From CAWKOH01 sp963851245 (GTDB taxonomy: Bacteria > Actinomycetota > Acidimicrobiia > Acidimicrobiales > Palsa-688): 64,000 nucleotides of DNA. Location of the stretch: the NCBI GenBank assembly GCA_963851245.1, contig CAWKOH010000012.1, positions 558,001 through 622,000 of the forward strand, read 5' to 3'. The notes under the pieces were generated by a model. That model had not been told where the DNA came from and ran no database searches. It worked only from the letters and a program-made list of their open reading frames with translations. This document shows, in pieces, positions 27,468 to 37,605 of the stretch (within the stretch, counting starts at the first letter, position 1; each line of letters starts with the position of its first letter). Both the position numbers and the translations under genes were made by a program.

Positions 27468-27787
27468 TTCAACCTACCTTTCCGGAGACAACAGTCAACA
27501 GGTTGCGTACCCGTCTGCGATGTTCTCCGACTAACAGTGCCTGTGTTTCCCTACCCGCCCACTTCGCGGTCAAACTGCACTTCCTCTTCGGGTCGGTTCA
27601 CCCGCTGAAGACCTACCGCGTTTGGAGGTTCATTCGCCGGGCTGATCCGTGGCTGCCCGGGCTGTTTGCTCCTTCCCGGCCCGGGTAGTACCCCCTGAGA
27701 GCGGTTGAGCGAGTGGAGGTATCCCGTTGGCAGCTGAACTGCAAGGCAGTTCCGGGTAAGTGCTCCTGCAGGGTAACTCGCTTCCAT
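27468..27787. other. non-coding region between divergent genes
   Basis: 320 bases between the minus-strand FVD-domain gene and the plus-strand flippase-like gene. It must hold both promoters. A GTG at 27713 gives a 25-codon in-frame extension of the downstream gene with no likeness to the family. No operator-like dyad stood out apart from a CCCGGGC palindrome near 27658. Confidence 0.45.
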
Positions 27788-28837
27788 ATGTCGACGTCGC
27801 CCAGAGCACCGTGGCTACGCGCTGACTTCCGCCATTTGGGTCGGGGCTATGTTTCCCTGACCTTGGTGGCGGGGGCGGCGATCTCGTGGGCCGCTCTGGT
27901 CGCCGTGACCTGGGCGGCGGGATGGCACCAGGTCTGGCAGGGTCTGCTCCACGCCGACTGGCTATGGCTGGTCGTTGCCCCCATAGGGATCCTGTTCAGT
28001 CATCTGGGCTACGCCCTGACGTACCGAGAGCTGTCGCGGGGCGGGGAAGGTCCGGATCTGGGCGGCGAAGAAGCGGTCGCCATGGTTACGACCGGCTTCG
28101 GGCCTTTCAGCCCCCGGGGCGGTTTCGCCCTGGATGCCCGGGGGTTCCGAAATCTGGGTCTTACCAAGCGGGAGGCGGGTCTGCGCGTCCAGACGCTAGG
28201 AATGATCGAATACGCCGTGCTGGCCCCGGCTACCTTCGGGTGCGCGGTTTATCTCTTCGTCACCGGAAGCCGGGCCCAACCAGGTCTTCTCCCATCGTGG
28301 ATCATTGGCGTTCCTGTGGGAACGGTAGTCGCTATCGCACTAGTAGCAACTTACCGGCGGGCCGGTCGTCCCCAGAGCTGGTGGAAAACGGCGCGTCATG
28401 CCCTGGATGCAGCTGAGGGGACCATCAACGCTCTGCGCTCCAGGTTGAGCGGCCCTCTGGCCCTCATCGGCATGTCGACCTATTGGGCCGCCGATATCGC
28501 CACCTTGTTCGCTTGCATGGCGGTCTTTACCCACCGCCAGCCGGTAGGGCCGGCGATCGTCGTCGGGTATGCCACGGGCTATGCCTTGACCCGCCGCAGC
28601 CTTCCGCTGGCGGGAGCCGGAGCGGTTGAAGCCCTCTTGCCGTTCGCCCTGACGTGGGTCGGCTACCCACTGGCGACAGCGATCCTCGGCGTCATCGCAT
28701 ACCGGCTCTTCAACCTCTGGTTCGCCGTCATTCCGGCGGTAGCCGGTCTGCGGCAGCTTCGCCACCAGCAGGAGGAGCGGCCTGCCTCGCCGGCCGGCGC
28801 CGACGGCGAGCCGGCACTGAGCCCGACATCCCAGTAG
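27788..28837 (+). CDS. LPG-synthase-TM/UPF0104 flippase-like membrane protein
   Basis: Polytopic membrane protein, 349 residues from ATG 27788, with about eight hydrophobic segments, among them VSLTLVAGAAISWAALVAV and WLVVAPIGILFSHLGYALTY. The motif TGFGPFSPRGGFALDARGFR and late SLPLAGAGAVEALLPFAL match the integral-membrane part of the lysylphosphatidylglycerol synthetase/AglD-like family. No C-terminal synthetase domain is present. Such proteins are thought to flip or transport lipids. The longer GTG start at 27713 is possible but less likely. Confidence 0.75.
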   Translation: MSTSPRAPWLRADFRHLGRGYVSLTLVAGAAISWAALVAVTWAAGWHQVWQGLLHADWLWLVVAPIGILFSHLGYALTYRELSRGGEGPDLGGEEAVAMVTTGFGPFSPRGGFALDARGFRNLGLTKREAGLRVQTLGMIEYAVLAPATFGCAVYLFVTGSRAQPGLLPSWIIGVPVGTVVAIALVATYRRAGRPQSWWKTARHALDAAEGTINALRSRLSGPLALIGMSTYWAADIATLFACMAVFTHRQPVGPAIVVGYATGYALTRRSLPLAGAGAVEALLPFALTWVGYPLATAILGVIAYRLFNLWFAVIPAVAGLRQLRHQQEERPASPAGADGEPALSPTSQ

Positions 28838-29420
28838 GAGCGGGACACGGTCCTTTTGAAGGATCGCTTAGGAAGTGAGCGGAGAAGCTCTGGCAGAACT
28901 CGGCCGCCGTCGGGCGGCTCGTCTTCACCGAGTGGGCCGACGGCCGCTAGACCGTTCGGAAGATGAAGAGGAAGCGGGTTATCGGGACTTCGAGCAAAGA
29001 GTTCTCCTGCCCGCCTGTGCGCTGCTCTCGAACCGTCTCGACATGGGATTGGACCAGCTCGGTACTGGGTTCGACGGAGTTAAGCAGCTCTTCTGCCGCT
29101 TCGATTCCGTCCACGGTCACAACCTGGTAGCCGCTCGCCAACGTAAACATCCTGTCCGCGTCGCAGGCCCTGGTGGATACCAAGGGGGCTCGCAAATCTG
29201 GCGAGACGTCATTATCTCGCACCGACTGTTCTTTCCTGGGTCCGCCTCGGCAAACGTTTCGATTAGAGGTTCAGCGCCGGCGGCCTTGACCGGCCATTCA
29301 GGAGTCCGTATTTTTCATCCAGGCTCTCGGAAGAGCCAGCGGCCCGGCTGGAACGCCACAAGGCATCCTTACCCCGCCTCTTATGCCGCGTCTTGTACCT
29401 TGAAGGAAGAAGGGCGTTAC
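28838..29420. other. 583-base region without a confident gene
   Basis: A minus-strand GTG-started reading of 91 codons (28947-29222) is the only candidate; it shows no recognisable motif and no good ribosome site. A perfect GCGAGA/TCTCGC dyad with an 8-base loop lies at about 29201-29220. The plus-strand frame of the downstream STAS gene stays open through here but reads as non-coding. Confidence 0.45.
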
Positions 29421-29783
29421 ATGATGGGGAGCACTGAAACAGCCCGGATTGTCTATCAGGACGGGAAGACGGCTACGGTCCACGTCCAGGGCGAGATCGA
29501 CATGACGACCTCGCCTCTTCTGCGCTCGTGCGTCGCCGAGTGTCTGGGCCAGGGTTGCACCGAGGTCACGTTGGACATGTCCCACCTCGATTTCATCGAT
29601 TCGAGCGGTATACAGGTCCTGGTCTGGCTGTTGAAGGAGTTACGCGCCCTCGATGGCCAGCTGGTCATCCTGAACCCACCGACTATGGCTGAGAGAGTGC
29701 TTGGCATAAGCGGACTCACGCCGTACCTGAGCATCAGGGATACCAGGAGGAAAGAGACAATCGAACCTGAGGACCGGTCCTAG
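29421..29783 (+). CDS. STAS-domain anti-sigma factor antagonist
   Basis: Single STAS domain, 120 residues. VHVQGEIDMTTSPLLRSCV is the first strand-helix unit. LDMSHLDFIDSSGIQVLVWL carries the DSSG loop with the serine that is phosphorylated by anti-sigma kinases and freed by SpoIIE-type phosphatases. The start at 29421 follows GAAGGAAG; a longer in-frame reading to 28875 does not look coding. It is unlinked to a kinase but could be a substrate of the phosphatases at 20482 or 45001. Probable partner-switching role. Confidence 0.9.
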   Translation: MMGSTETARIVYQDGKTATVHVQGEIDMTTSPLLRSCVAECLGQGCTEVTLDMSHLDFIDSSGIQVLVWLLKELRALDGQLVILNPPTMAERVLGISGLTPYLSIRDTRRKETIEPEDRS

Positions 29784-29927
29784 TCTGCACCAGGGGCAGC
29801 CGTACCTGGCTCCTCAGGTCGCCAACCGCCGCGAGGGAAGCGAGGAACCCAGGATTGCAAGGTGACTGCGTCCATGTGGCAACTCCGTTCTAGTTGTGGC
29901 TCAGATGCCGATTCAGGTTGAGCCGAT

Positions 29928-30470
29928 TCAGGCTGAGAGGAGGCGATCGAAGAATGTCCGATAGCGCGTCAGAGCCACTCTCAGGTCTTCGGTGGACACA
30001 TCGTCCCCCTGCCGCCACTGGGATTCGAGCCGTTCCCGCTCGTTGGATAGCGACCCGGTGACTCTCTGCATGACGTCGACGACCAAAGCGTCTGCTTCCT
30101 GGACCGACCCCTGCGGATGGTCGACGAAATTGGCCTGTATCTCACTCCACCGACTGCCTAGTTCCTGGCGTGCATCTGCCGAGAGCAGTGGCTCCGCCCC
30201 GGCGGTTGCGGTGGCGGCCTCGCTAGGCCCGGTTTCCGTCTCCGGACTTGGTGCTGGTGCCGGCCCAACGCCTGCCTTCATGTTGTCCGCATCCGAGCGT
30301 GCCTCGATATCTGAACCTCCCGCTGCGGCCGGTTGGCGGTCCGTGGACCTCAGGTCACCCGCGGCGTTCGGCTCGGCCGGAACTTCGGGGTCGGTCCAGT
30401 TGGTGGATTCGTCTGGTTGGGACTCCCCGTCGGGCGTCACCGTTCCAGCGGCTTCAGGGGGCATGGTCAT
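29928..30470 (-). CDS. uncharacterised soluble protein with FVD-x-P / STEDLR domain
   Basis: 180 residues. The N-terminal ~95 are disordered and acidic (Pro/Glu/Ala/Thr-rich). The C-terminal ~80 residues form a helical domain: RWSEIQANFVDHPQGSVQEA, ADALVVDVMQRV and VSTEDLRVALTRYRTFFDRL. The domain is clearly related to that of the membrane-anchored protein at 26775 but lacks its transmembrane helix. Divergent from treY, with 61 bases between. Function unknown. Confidence 0.8.
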   Translation of the reverse strand: MTMPPEAAGTVTPDGESQPDESTNWTDPEVPAEPNAAGDLRSTDRQPAAAGGSDIEARSDADNMKAGVGPAPAPSPETETGPSEAATATAGAEPLLSADARQELGSRWSEIQANFVDHPQGSVQEADALVVDVMQRVTGSLSNERERLESQWRQGDDVSTEDLRVALTRYRTFFDRLLSA

Positions 30471-30531
30471 ACCCTTAGTCCTTTCTGTGTGTTGAGATCT
30501 GCGCTACCCCGGGGCGGAGACGCCAAACGAC

Positions 30532-33223
30532 GTGGCCGTGGAATCAGAAGCCGTTACATCGGGTAGATCCTTCGAAGTGAGACCGTCTGCCACCTACCGG
30601 GTTCAGCTGCACCCCGGCTTCGGGTTCTCGGACGCCGCCGGCGTGGCGGGCTATCTGGCCGGGCTCGGTGTCTCCCACATTTATTGCTCCCCGTATCTCC
30701 AGGCCGTCCCGGGCAGTGCGCACGGCTACGACATCGTCGACTTCGGGCAACTCAACGAGGAGCTAGGTGGCGAATCCGGCCATCGCGAGTTGATAGCCGC
30801 GCTCGAAATTAACGGCCTGGGTCAGGTCGTTGACATCGTTCCCAACCACATGGCTGCGGGGGGCCGGGCCAATCATTGGTGGTGGGACGTGTTGCAGAAC
30901 GGGCCGTCGAGCCGATACGCCAAGTACTTCGATATCGATTGGCAAGGTCGTGACGAGACCGGCCGAGAAACGGTCCTGGCTCCCTTACTGGAGGACCATT
31001 ACGGCCGGGTCGTGGACGCCGGCGAGCTGAGGGTCGAATGGCGGGACGGTTCGTTCGTCGTTCTTTACCACGACTATGAGCTTCCCGTTTCTCCGCGCAC
31101 GTTCGACGAGATCCTGGAACCTGCGGCCCGAGCCTCGGAGTCGCGCGACCTGAATGACCTCGCTCGGGCCTTCGCCGGCCTGCCGCACGCGTCCCGGGCC
31201 GACTGGGCTTCGTCAATCGAGCGGCACTCACGTAAGGAGATCCTCCTCGAACGTCTCCGTTTGGTTTGTATCGCCGATTCCTCATGCGTCGAAGCGATCG
31301 AAGCCGAGCTGAATGCCCTGAACCGCGACCCGGACCGGCTGGACGGGTTGCTGGTTCGCCAGAACTACCGTCTGGCCTTCTGGCGGACCGCGGCCGAGGA
31401 GCTGGATTACCGAAGGTTCTTCAACATAGAGACGTTGGTCGGCTTGCGCCAAGAGCTGGACGAGGTCTTTTCCGACACCCACCGTGTTTGGCTCGGGTTG
31501 GTGTCCGAAGGTTCGGTGCACGGACTTCGGGTTGACCACATCGACGGTCTCTGGGATCCCTTTCAGTACCTCAACCGGTTGCGGACCGGATCAAGCCCGC
31601 GCTTACACGGTCGTGGAGAAGATCCTGGGGCCGTCCGAGGACCTGTCGGAGGACTGGCCCGTGGACGGTACCACGGGCTATGACTTTCTGAATCGGGTGA
31701 ACAACCTCTTCGTCGACTCCGATATGGAGACAGAGATCTCCCGTTGCTACCGGGTCTTCGCCGGTGAGGAGCGTGACTACGGTGAAGTGGTTGCATCGGC
31801 CAAGCATCAGGTGCTGACCGAGGAGCTGGCAAGTGAGGTGGCGCGCTTGAGCCAGCTTCTGTTGAGGGTATGCGCCGTTCACCGGCGTCATCGTGATCGC
31901 ACCCGACGGGAGGTGCGTCACGCGGTGGAGGATTTGCTCGTGGCTTTTCCGGTCTACCGCACCTATGTGCGACCGGACGGTCATTCGACTGCAACCGATC
32001 GAGCCACGGTTCTGGCGGCGGCGAGGACGGCTACCGAAGGGCGTCCCGAGATGGATCCGGAGCTGCTCTCGTTCGTGGCCCAACTGCTCGTGCTGGAATA
32101 CGACGGTCCTGACGAGGTCGAGTTCGCCCTCCGCTTCGCTCAGGTGAGTGCCGCAGTCACCGCCAAGGGCGTCGAGGACACCGCCTTCTATCGCTACAAC
32201 CGCTTGATTTCCCTGAACGAGGTGGGGGGGACCCCGGACGTTTTCGGGCGAAGCCCGGCCCAGTTTCACGCCGATACCGCTCGGGTGGCGACGAAATGGC
32301 CGGAGACGATGTTGACCCTGTCCACCCACGACACCAAGAGAAGCGCCGATGTCAGGGCCCGAATCAACCTGCTTTCGGAGTTGGTTGGAGCATGGGGGGC
32401 GTGCATCGAGCGCCTGGCGGAGATAAGTGGTAAGTACCGCTCAGAGCCCTGGCCTGATCGCAACACGGAATACCTCTTTTATCAAACAGTTCTGGGGGCC
32501 TGGCCCATCAGTACCGAGCGAGTGGCGACCTTCATGAACAAGGCGATCCGGGAGGCCAAGGTTCACACATCCTGGGTTGACCCGGCGCCTGAGTACGAGC
32601 TCGCGGTCGCCCACTTCCTTCTCGGGGCCATGGGCGACCGCCGCTTCGTGGAAGAGCTCGAGCGGTTCCTGACGGTCAACCGGATCGTCGAGTTGGGGCG
32701 CGTGAGCTCGCTGGCTCAGACCACCCTCCTGTTGACCTGCCCGGGCGTTGCGGATATCTACCAGGGGACGGAGCTATGGGACTTGAGCCTGGTCGACCCC
32801 GACAACCGTCACCCGGTGGACTACTCGCTCCGAAACCGGCTTCTGGGCACCTTGTCGGGAGCGATACCCCCGGTGGCGATCGCGGACGACGGGCCAGGCC
32901 GGTGGAAGCTATGGCTCATGTGGCGCTTGCTAGCAGACCGGCAGGCTCGGCCCGGCTTGTACCGGACGGGCGGCTACGAACCGCTCGAAGTGAACGGTCC
33001 GGGAGCCGATCATGTGGTGGCGTACGTTAGAGGAGACCTGGCCGTACTGATCCCCCGATTGATCGTCCGGCTCGATGGAAGGTGGAAGGAAACCAGGGTG
33101 ACACTGGGACAGGGGGCATGGACCAACCTTCTGACCGGAGCCGATGTGTCAGGCGGCCCGACCCGGGTCTCGGAGGTGCTCAGCGCTTGCCCGGTAGCCG
33201 TGCTCAGCCGGCGGCACCCATGA
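30532..33223 (+). CDS. treY: maltooligosyl trehalose synthase, one frameshift
   Basis: Converts the reducing end of maltodextrins into a terminal trehalosyl unit (GH13); cytoplasmic. Residues 1-350: TYRVQLHPGFGFSDAAGVAGY, YLAGLGVSHIYCSPYLQAVP, HGYDIVDFGQLNEELGG, VDIVPNHMA and the nucleophile region GLRVDHIDGLWDP. The frame changes at about 31585-31600, then ARAYTVVEKILGP (general acid), FYRYNRLISLNEVGG and LSTHDTKRSADVRAR follow to the end. The GTG start at 30532 is the best available. The stop overlaps treZ's ATG (ATGA). Only one frameshift separates two well-conserved halves, so an assembly error is quite possible. Confidence 0.93.
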
Positions 33224-34980
33224 GCCACCAGTTCGATATCTGGGCTCCCGTTGCTCGCCGGGTGGCGCTGGTCCTGGGCGCCGAAACCTTGGAAATGTCC
33301 CCCTCTGCCGGCGGGTGGTGGACGGCGGTGGTGGAGTCCGCCGGCCCCGGCACCAGGTATGCATTTCGGGTCGACGGCGGCCCGCCCCGGCCGGATCCGA
33401 GGTCGCTCTCGCAGCCCGAGGGAGTGCACGGCCTATCGCAGGTGGTATCGCACGGCGCCTTTGCCTGGCGCGACTCGAGGTGGCGGGGCCTTCCCCTTCC
33501 CGGCTCGATCCTCTACGAGCTTCACGTCGGGACCTTCACTCCCGAAGGGACGTTCGGATCGGCTGCCCTCAGACTCGACCATCTGGTCCGGCTGGGAGTT
33601 GATGCCATAGAGCTGTTACCCGTCGCCGAGTTCCCCGGTGGACGGGGATGGGGCTACGACTCAGCGGCTCTGTTCGCGCCGCACCACGCCTACGGCGGCC
33701 CGGAGGGACTCAAGGTACTCATCGACGCCTGTCACCGTCGTGGCCTGGGCGTGGTGATGGACGTCGTGTACAACCACCTAGGCCCATCGGGTAACTACCT
33801 CCCCGACTTCGGGCCCTACTTCACGGATCGCCATCACACCGAGTGGGGCTCGGCTGTGAACTTCGACGGGCCCGAGAGCGAGGAGGTCCGTCGTCTCGTG
33901 ATCGACAATGCCCTCATGTGGCTCCGCGACTACCACTGCGACGGACTGAGGATCGACGCCGCCCATGCCATCGCCGACGCCTCGCCGCTGCACATCCTCG
34001 AAGAGCTTGCCACCGAGGTCGAAGTTCTGGCTTGCCACCTTCGTAAGCCTTTGTTCCTCATCGCCGAAAGCGACCTGAACGATCCCCGAGTAGTGGCGAG
34101 CCGCGCCGGCGGAGGCTTCGGCCTGGGCGCAGCCTGGGCCGATGACTGGCATCACGCCGTGCACTCCGTGCTGACTGGAGAGCGAAACGGCTACTACGCC
34201 GACTACGGCACGATGTCAGACCTCGGCAAAGCACTCGGCCAGGGGTGGGTCTACGACGGCCAGTGGTCTTCCTGCCGACGTAGGCGACGAGGGCGTCGTC
34301 CGCTCGGATTGCTCGGCCATCAGTTCGTGGTGAGCACCCAGAACCACGATCAGATCGGAAACCGGGCCCTAGGCGAAAGGTTGTCCCAGCTGACGACGAT
34401 GGGCCGACTGAAGGTCGCGGCCGCCCTGCTGTTCACCGGCCCCTTCGTCCCCTTGCTCTTCCAGGGGGAAGAGTGGGGGGCTACCAATCCCTTCCACTAC
34501 TTCGCCGATTTCGATGACCGGGAACTTCGCGACGCCGTTACGGAGGGACGACGCCGCGAGTTCGCCGGATTCGACTGGTCGCCCGAGGACATCCCGGATC
34601 CAACCGACGCCGGCACCTTTGAACGATCGAAGCTGGATTGGGAACAGCTGTCCAAGCCGCCACATGCGGAGATCCTGACCTGGTACCGCCAACTCATCGC
34701 GCTACGGCGCGCTGACCCCGCCATAAGTGACCCACGTCTGGACCATCACGAGGTGACGTGGGACGAAGCCGCCCGTTGGCTGCAGGTGCGGCGGGGTCGG
34801 TACCTGATCTGCGCCAGCTTGGCGTCGGCGCCCCTGGCAATACGTCTTCCTGGCCGCAGCCGGATGGTGTTGGCGTCGGACTCGTCGATCCGTCTGGCCG
34901 ACGGGGAACTCGTCCTGCCGCCCGACACCCTGGCCATACTGGATAGCGCGGAGCCCCAAAGCGCACGAATAGGGGCGTAA
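33220..34980 (+). CDS. treZ: malto-oligosyltrehalose trehalohydrolase
   Basis: Releases trehalose from maltooligosyl-trehalose made by TreY; 586 residues, GH13 with an N-terminal beta-sandwich (FDIWAPVARRVALVLG). Catalytic-barrel motifs: DVVYNHLGPSGNYL, nucleophile in CDGLRIDAAHAI, acid in LFLIAESDLND, and VSTQNHDQIGNRALGERL. The start at 33220 overlaps the TreY stop. The usual third partner, TreX debranching enzyme, is not in the window. Trehalose is a desiccation and osmotic protectant, which fits the stress genes around. Confidence 0.96.
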   Translation: MSHQFDIWAPVARRVALVLGAETLEMSPSAGGWWTAVVESAGPGTRYAFRVDGGPPRPDPRSLSQPEGVHGLSQVVSHGAFAWRDSRWRGLPLPGSILYELHVGTFTPEGTFGSAALRLDHLVRLGVDAIELLPVAEFPGGRGWGYDSAALFAPHHAYGGPEGLKVLIDACHRRGLGVVMDVVYNHLGPSGNYLPDFGPYFTDRHHTEWGSAVNFDGPESEEVRRLVIDNALMWLRDYHCDGLRIDAAHAIADASPLHILEELATEVEVLACHLRKPLFLIAESDLNDPRVVASRAGGGFGLGAAWADDWHHAVHSVLTGERNGYYADYGTMSDLGKALGQGWVYDGQWSSCRRRRRGRRPLGLLGHQFVVSTQNHDQIGNRALGERLSQLTTMGRLKVAAALLFTGPFVPLLFQGEEWGATNPFHYFADFDDRELRDAVTEGRRREFAGFDWSPEDIPDPTDAGTFERSKLDWEQLSKPPHAEILTWYRQLIALRRADPAISDPRLDHHEVTWDEAARWLQVRRGRYLICASLASAPLAIRLPGRSRMVLASDSSIRLADGELVLPPDTLAILDSAEPQSARIGA

Positions 34981-34982
34981 GG

Positions 34983-35144
34983 ATCGATGAGATCTGGGAG
35001 CATGCCTTCTACCTGCAGTACAAGAACGTCAAGGCGGACTATGTGAGCGCCTTCTGGAACCTGGTCAACTGGCCCGACGTGTCCAGTCGACTCGAGGCCC
35101 CCAAAAGGCCTCACCATCGCTGCCTCACCATCGCTACGGTGTAG
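34983..35144 (+). pseudogene. Fe/Mn superoxide dismutase C-terminal remnant
   Basis: 53 codons immediately after the treZ stop read IDEIWEHAFYLQYKNVKADY and VSAFWNLVNWPDVSSRLE, the C-terminal segment of iron/manganese superoxide dismutase with its WEHAFY and FWN.VNW hallmarks. The first ~150 residues of the enzyme are missing. The metal-ligand aspartate two residues before the tryptophan in the D-x-WEH motif is replaced by glutamate-isoleucine spacing (DEIWEH). The tail then runs into a short duplication (TCACCATCGC twice, 35111-35134). No start codon; a dead fragment. Confidence 0.75.
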
Positions 35145-36629
35145 GCGTCCGCGGGACCTTCGAATCCGGGTGAAAGCGCTTCGCCGGCACGGGCCCGACC
35201 CATGGTCGGATCGGCTCGGGCAGCGAGGGTGGGTCGAGGAAGGCAGGTGGGGCTTGCAGATCGATCATGTCCCAGGGAGCGGCAGCCGCCTCGTCGCGGC
35301 GGGTGAGGGCGGGCAGGTTCCATTTTTCCTCGATCAGTTTGAGCGCCGACGTGTGGTCGTACACGGTCGATGACACGTGGTCCGGTTTGGCGTATGGCGA
35401 CACCACGACCGCCGGGACGCGGAACCCGTAGCGGTCATACCGGCCGTGGGGCGCCTCTTCGGTCGAAGCCTCGACCCGCACCGGCCGACGAAATATCCCG
35501 GAGTGCATCGTGAGCCAGCGGAGTGGCCCCCCGGGCTGGGAGAGGCTGTGCGGAAGGACTTCGTCGGGCTCGAGGCGCGCTCGGAGGAGGAACGTGATCG
35601 AAGTAGCCGCCGTGCTCATCGTAGAACCAGATGAGCAGCGTGTGCGGCCATCCGCGACCACGCATGACCGCGTTGATGACGGCGGCCGCGAAGCCCTCGC
35701 CGACCTGAATGTCCTGAGGGTTCTCCTCCGAGCAGAGGTTGAAGTCGGGATCGACGATGCTCACTGCAGGCAAGGTTCCATCTGCTGCATCAGTGAAGAA
35801 GCGGTCGATGCTCCGCAGGTGGCGTGCGGTCTGAAGCACGCCCAGCGCGTACAGGTTGCTGGTGCATTGGATCTGGCCGCGGACGGCCCGAACCACGCCG
35901 GGAACCAGATGGCGGGCCAAGAGACGAAACCGGCGATTCAGGTGCAGTGAGCCGCCATCGCGGATTTGCCGGGCATAGACATGGCGAGAGACGACATGGT
36001 GGTAGTTGGCCCAGCTGATGCCGTACCTGTTCAGGAGGTCAAAGATCGTTCCGGTACGTGGGTAGTCGATGACCCCGGCGACCTCGTCGTCCATCAGCCC
36101 GTTGGCGGTGCCTGCGACCAGGAAGCGGCGATTCGGGAAGGTTGGCCCCAGACAAGAAGAGAACCAGCGATCCGCGAGTGGAAAGGTGCGGGCCAGACCG
36201 GCATAGAAAGGCAGATCCTGGTCAGTCCAGTAACCCATACCCAGAGTGGGGTCGGCTCCCGGACAGAGCGCTCTCGATGGCCTTCACGAATCCGCCATTG
36301 TTCCCCGAGCCGTATTGCAGGTGACTTGCTTCCCAACTTTGAGATGGTACCCCCTCGGGCTGTTCGGGACTCAGAAGCCGATGAGGGACTACCAGGGAAC
36401 CCTGACGGTCGAGGTTTCCGGGCCAAGGATCCGGGAAATCATCTCCTCGGCCCAGGGTCCCCAGGTAATTGTCGAAGGAATGATTCTCCATCATCAGGAG
36501 CACGATGTGATGAATCCGCGGAACCAGGTCATAGCCCGCGGGCAGTGACGGGTCCGGTAGCCCGCCGGGCTCGTCACGGCGGTAGCGCAGTCGCCGGCGA
36601 CCCGATATCTGCTGCAGTTGTCTCCGCAT
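35134..36629 (-). CDS. phosphoesterase of the phospholipase C/acid phosphatase family, two frameshifts
   Basis: Probable phosphodiesterase or acid phosphatase. The N-terminal hallmark is IHHIVLLMMENHSFDNYLG. The middle part is TFPLADRWFSSCLGPTFPNR and LPAVSIVDPDFNLCSEENP. The metal-site WFYDEHGGYFDHVPPP is followed in another frame by YGFRVPAVVVSPYAKPDHV and VYDHTSALKLIEEKW. Frames change near 36230 and near 35580-35600. The start at 36629, five bases after the upstream gene's stop, begins MRRQLQQISG; there is no signal peptide in that reading, unusual for the family. Longer starts overlap DUF1206. Substrate unknown. Confidence 0.82.
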
Positions 36630-36633
36630 CCGC

Positions 36634-37446
36634 TCAGGTACGATGCCACCGGGCTTCGGCGAACCCGTAGACACCGAAGGCGATGAGACCGGCTGCGGCC
36701 AGGCCGAGCAGCCAGGGTCCGACCCGGGTGTCACGCAGGGATCGGAGGGCGCCGTCCAGACCGGCCGCCTTGGTCGGCTCGTAGTCCCAGGCGGCCTGGA
36801 TCACGAAGACCCCCGCCAGTGCGAATACCGTACCTCTGGCGACTGTACCCACGAGTCCGAGGCTCTCGATCGCCCGCCGGGTGGTTCTCGACAACGAAGA
36901 GAGATCGAGATATTTGTCGAACTTCAGAGTGAGCCCTTCCCGCACGAGCGTCACTCCGATCACAAGGACGATGGCGCCGACCAGTCCGACAGCCAGGCGT
37001 CCTCCCGGGTGATGCATGACCTCAGCCGAGAGGCTTTCCTGCTTCCCGGCCTGGCTGCGGACACCGGAGCCCAGTGCGACCTGAGCGACATTGACCGCGA
37101 TGACCGTGTAGATGCATCCCCGACCGAACGACTTGAGCCTGGGAGCAATCTTCTTCCCGTCGCCTGCCGCGCCGAAGAGTGCCTCACTGAAGCGCCACAC
37201 GGCGTATCCAGCTAATCCGACGGCGACCACCCAGACCAGGAGGTGACCCAGGCTCACTCGGTTGAGCTGTTGCATGGCACCCAGCTGGTCGGTCTCTGCC
37301 GTGCTGTGACCGGTGGCCACCATGAGCGAGAGCACCCCGATGAGCAGGTACATGAACGCCCGGGCAGTCAGTCCCAAGCGGGCCGCTGGGCTCATCAAAT
37401 CGCGCCTGGCGGTCGGATTCCCGCTCAAACCATATGTGGCGGACAT
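36634..37446 (-). CDS. DUF1206 membrane protein
   Basis: 270-residue integral membrane protein with six predicted helices arranged as three repeats of a two-helix unit. The repeats show as LGLTARAFMYLLIGVLSLMV, FGRGCIYTVIAVNVAQVAL and VGTVARGTVFALAGVFVIQA, each followed by a second helix ending in a GYA/FG.YGF motif (LAGYAVWRFSEA, FGVYGFAEAR). This is the DUF1206 pattern. Function unknown; often near stress genes. It is followed closely by the phosphoesterase on the same strand. Confidence 0.92.
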   Translation of the reverse strand: MSATYGLSGNPTARRDLMSPAARLGLTARAFMYLLIGVLSLMVATGHSTAETDQLGAMQQLNRVSLGHLLVWVVAVGLAGYAVWRFSEALFGAAGDGKKIAPRLKSFGRGCIYTVIAVNVAQVALGSGVRSQAGKQESLSAEVMHHPGGRLAVGLVGAIVLVIGVTLVREGLTLKFDKYLDLSSLSRTTRRAIESLGLVGTVARGTVFALAGVFVIQAAWDYEPTKAAGLDGALRSLRDTRVGPWLLGLAAAGLIAFGVYGFAEARWHRT

Positions 37447-37605
37447 GGCTCTCCCTTGCTGGCGGCCGAGGCGCGCCTACGAGAGAGTTCTACCCAGCGA
37501 GGCGGAAGCATCCCCAAATACGAGACTCGACGGCACATATCCGGTTCGGATGAGCAGGAGCGGGTAGATCGGCGCTTAGAAGTTCGATTTGCCTCGAGAA
37601 GGACC

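Noticed and set aside
28947..29222. Minus-strand 91-codon frame as a gene
   Set aside because: No motif, GTG start without a ribosome site, and no context; left as a possibility within the gene-free region.
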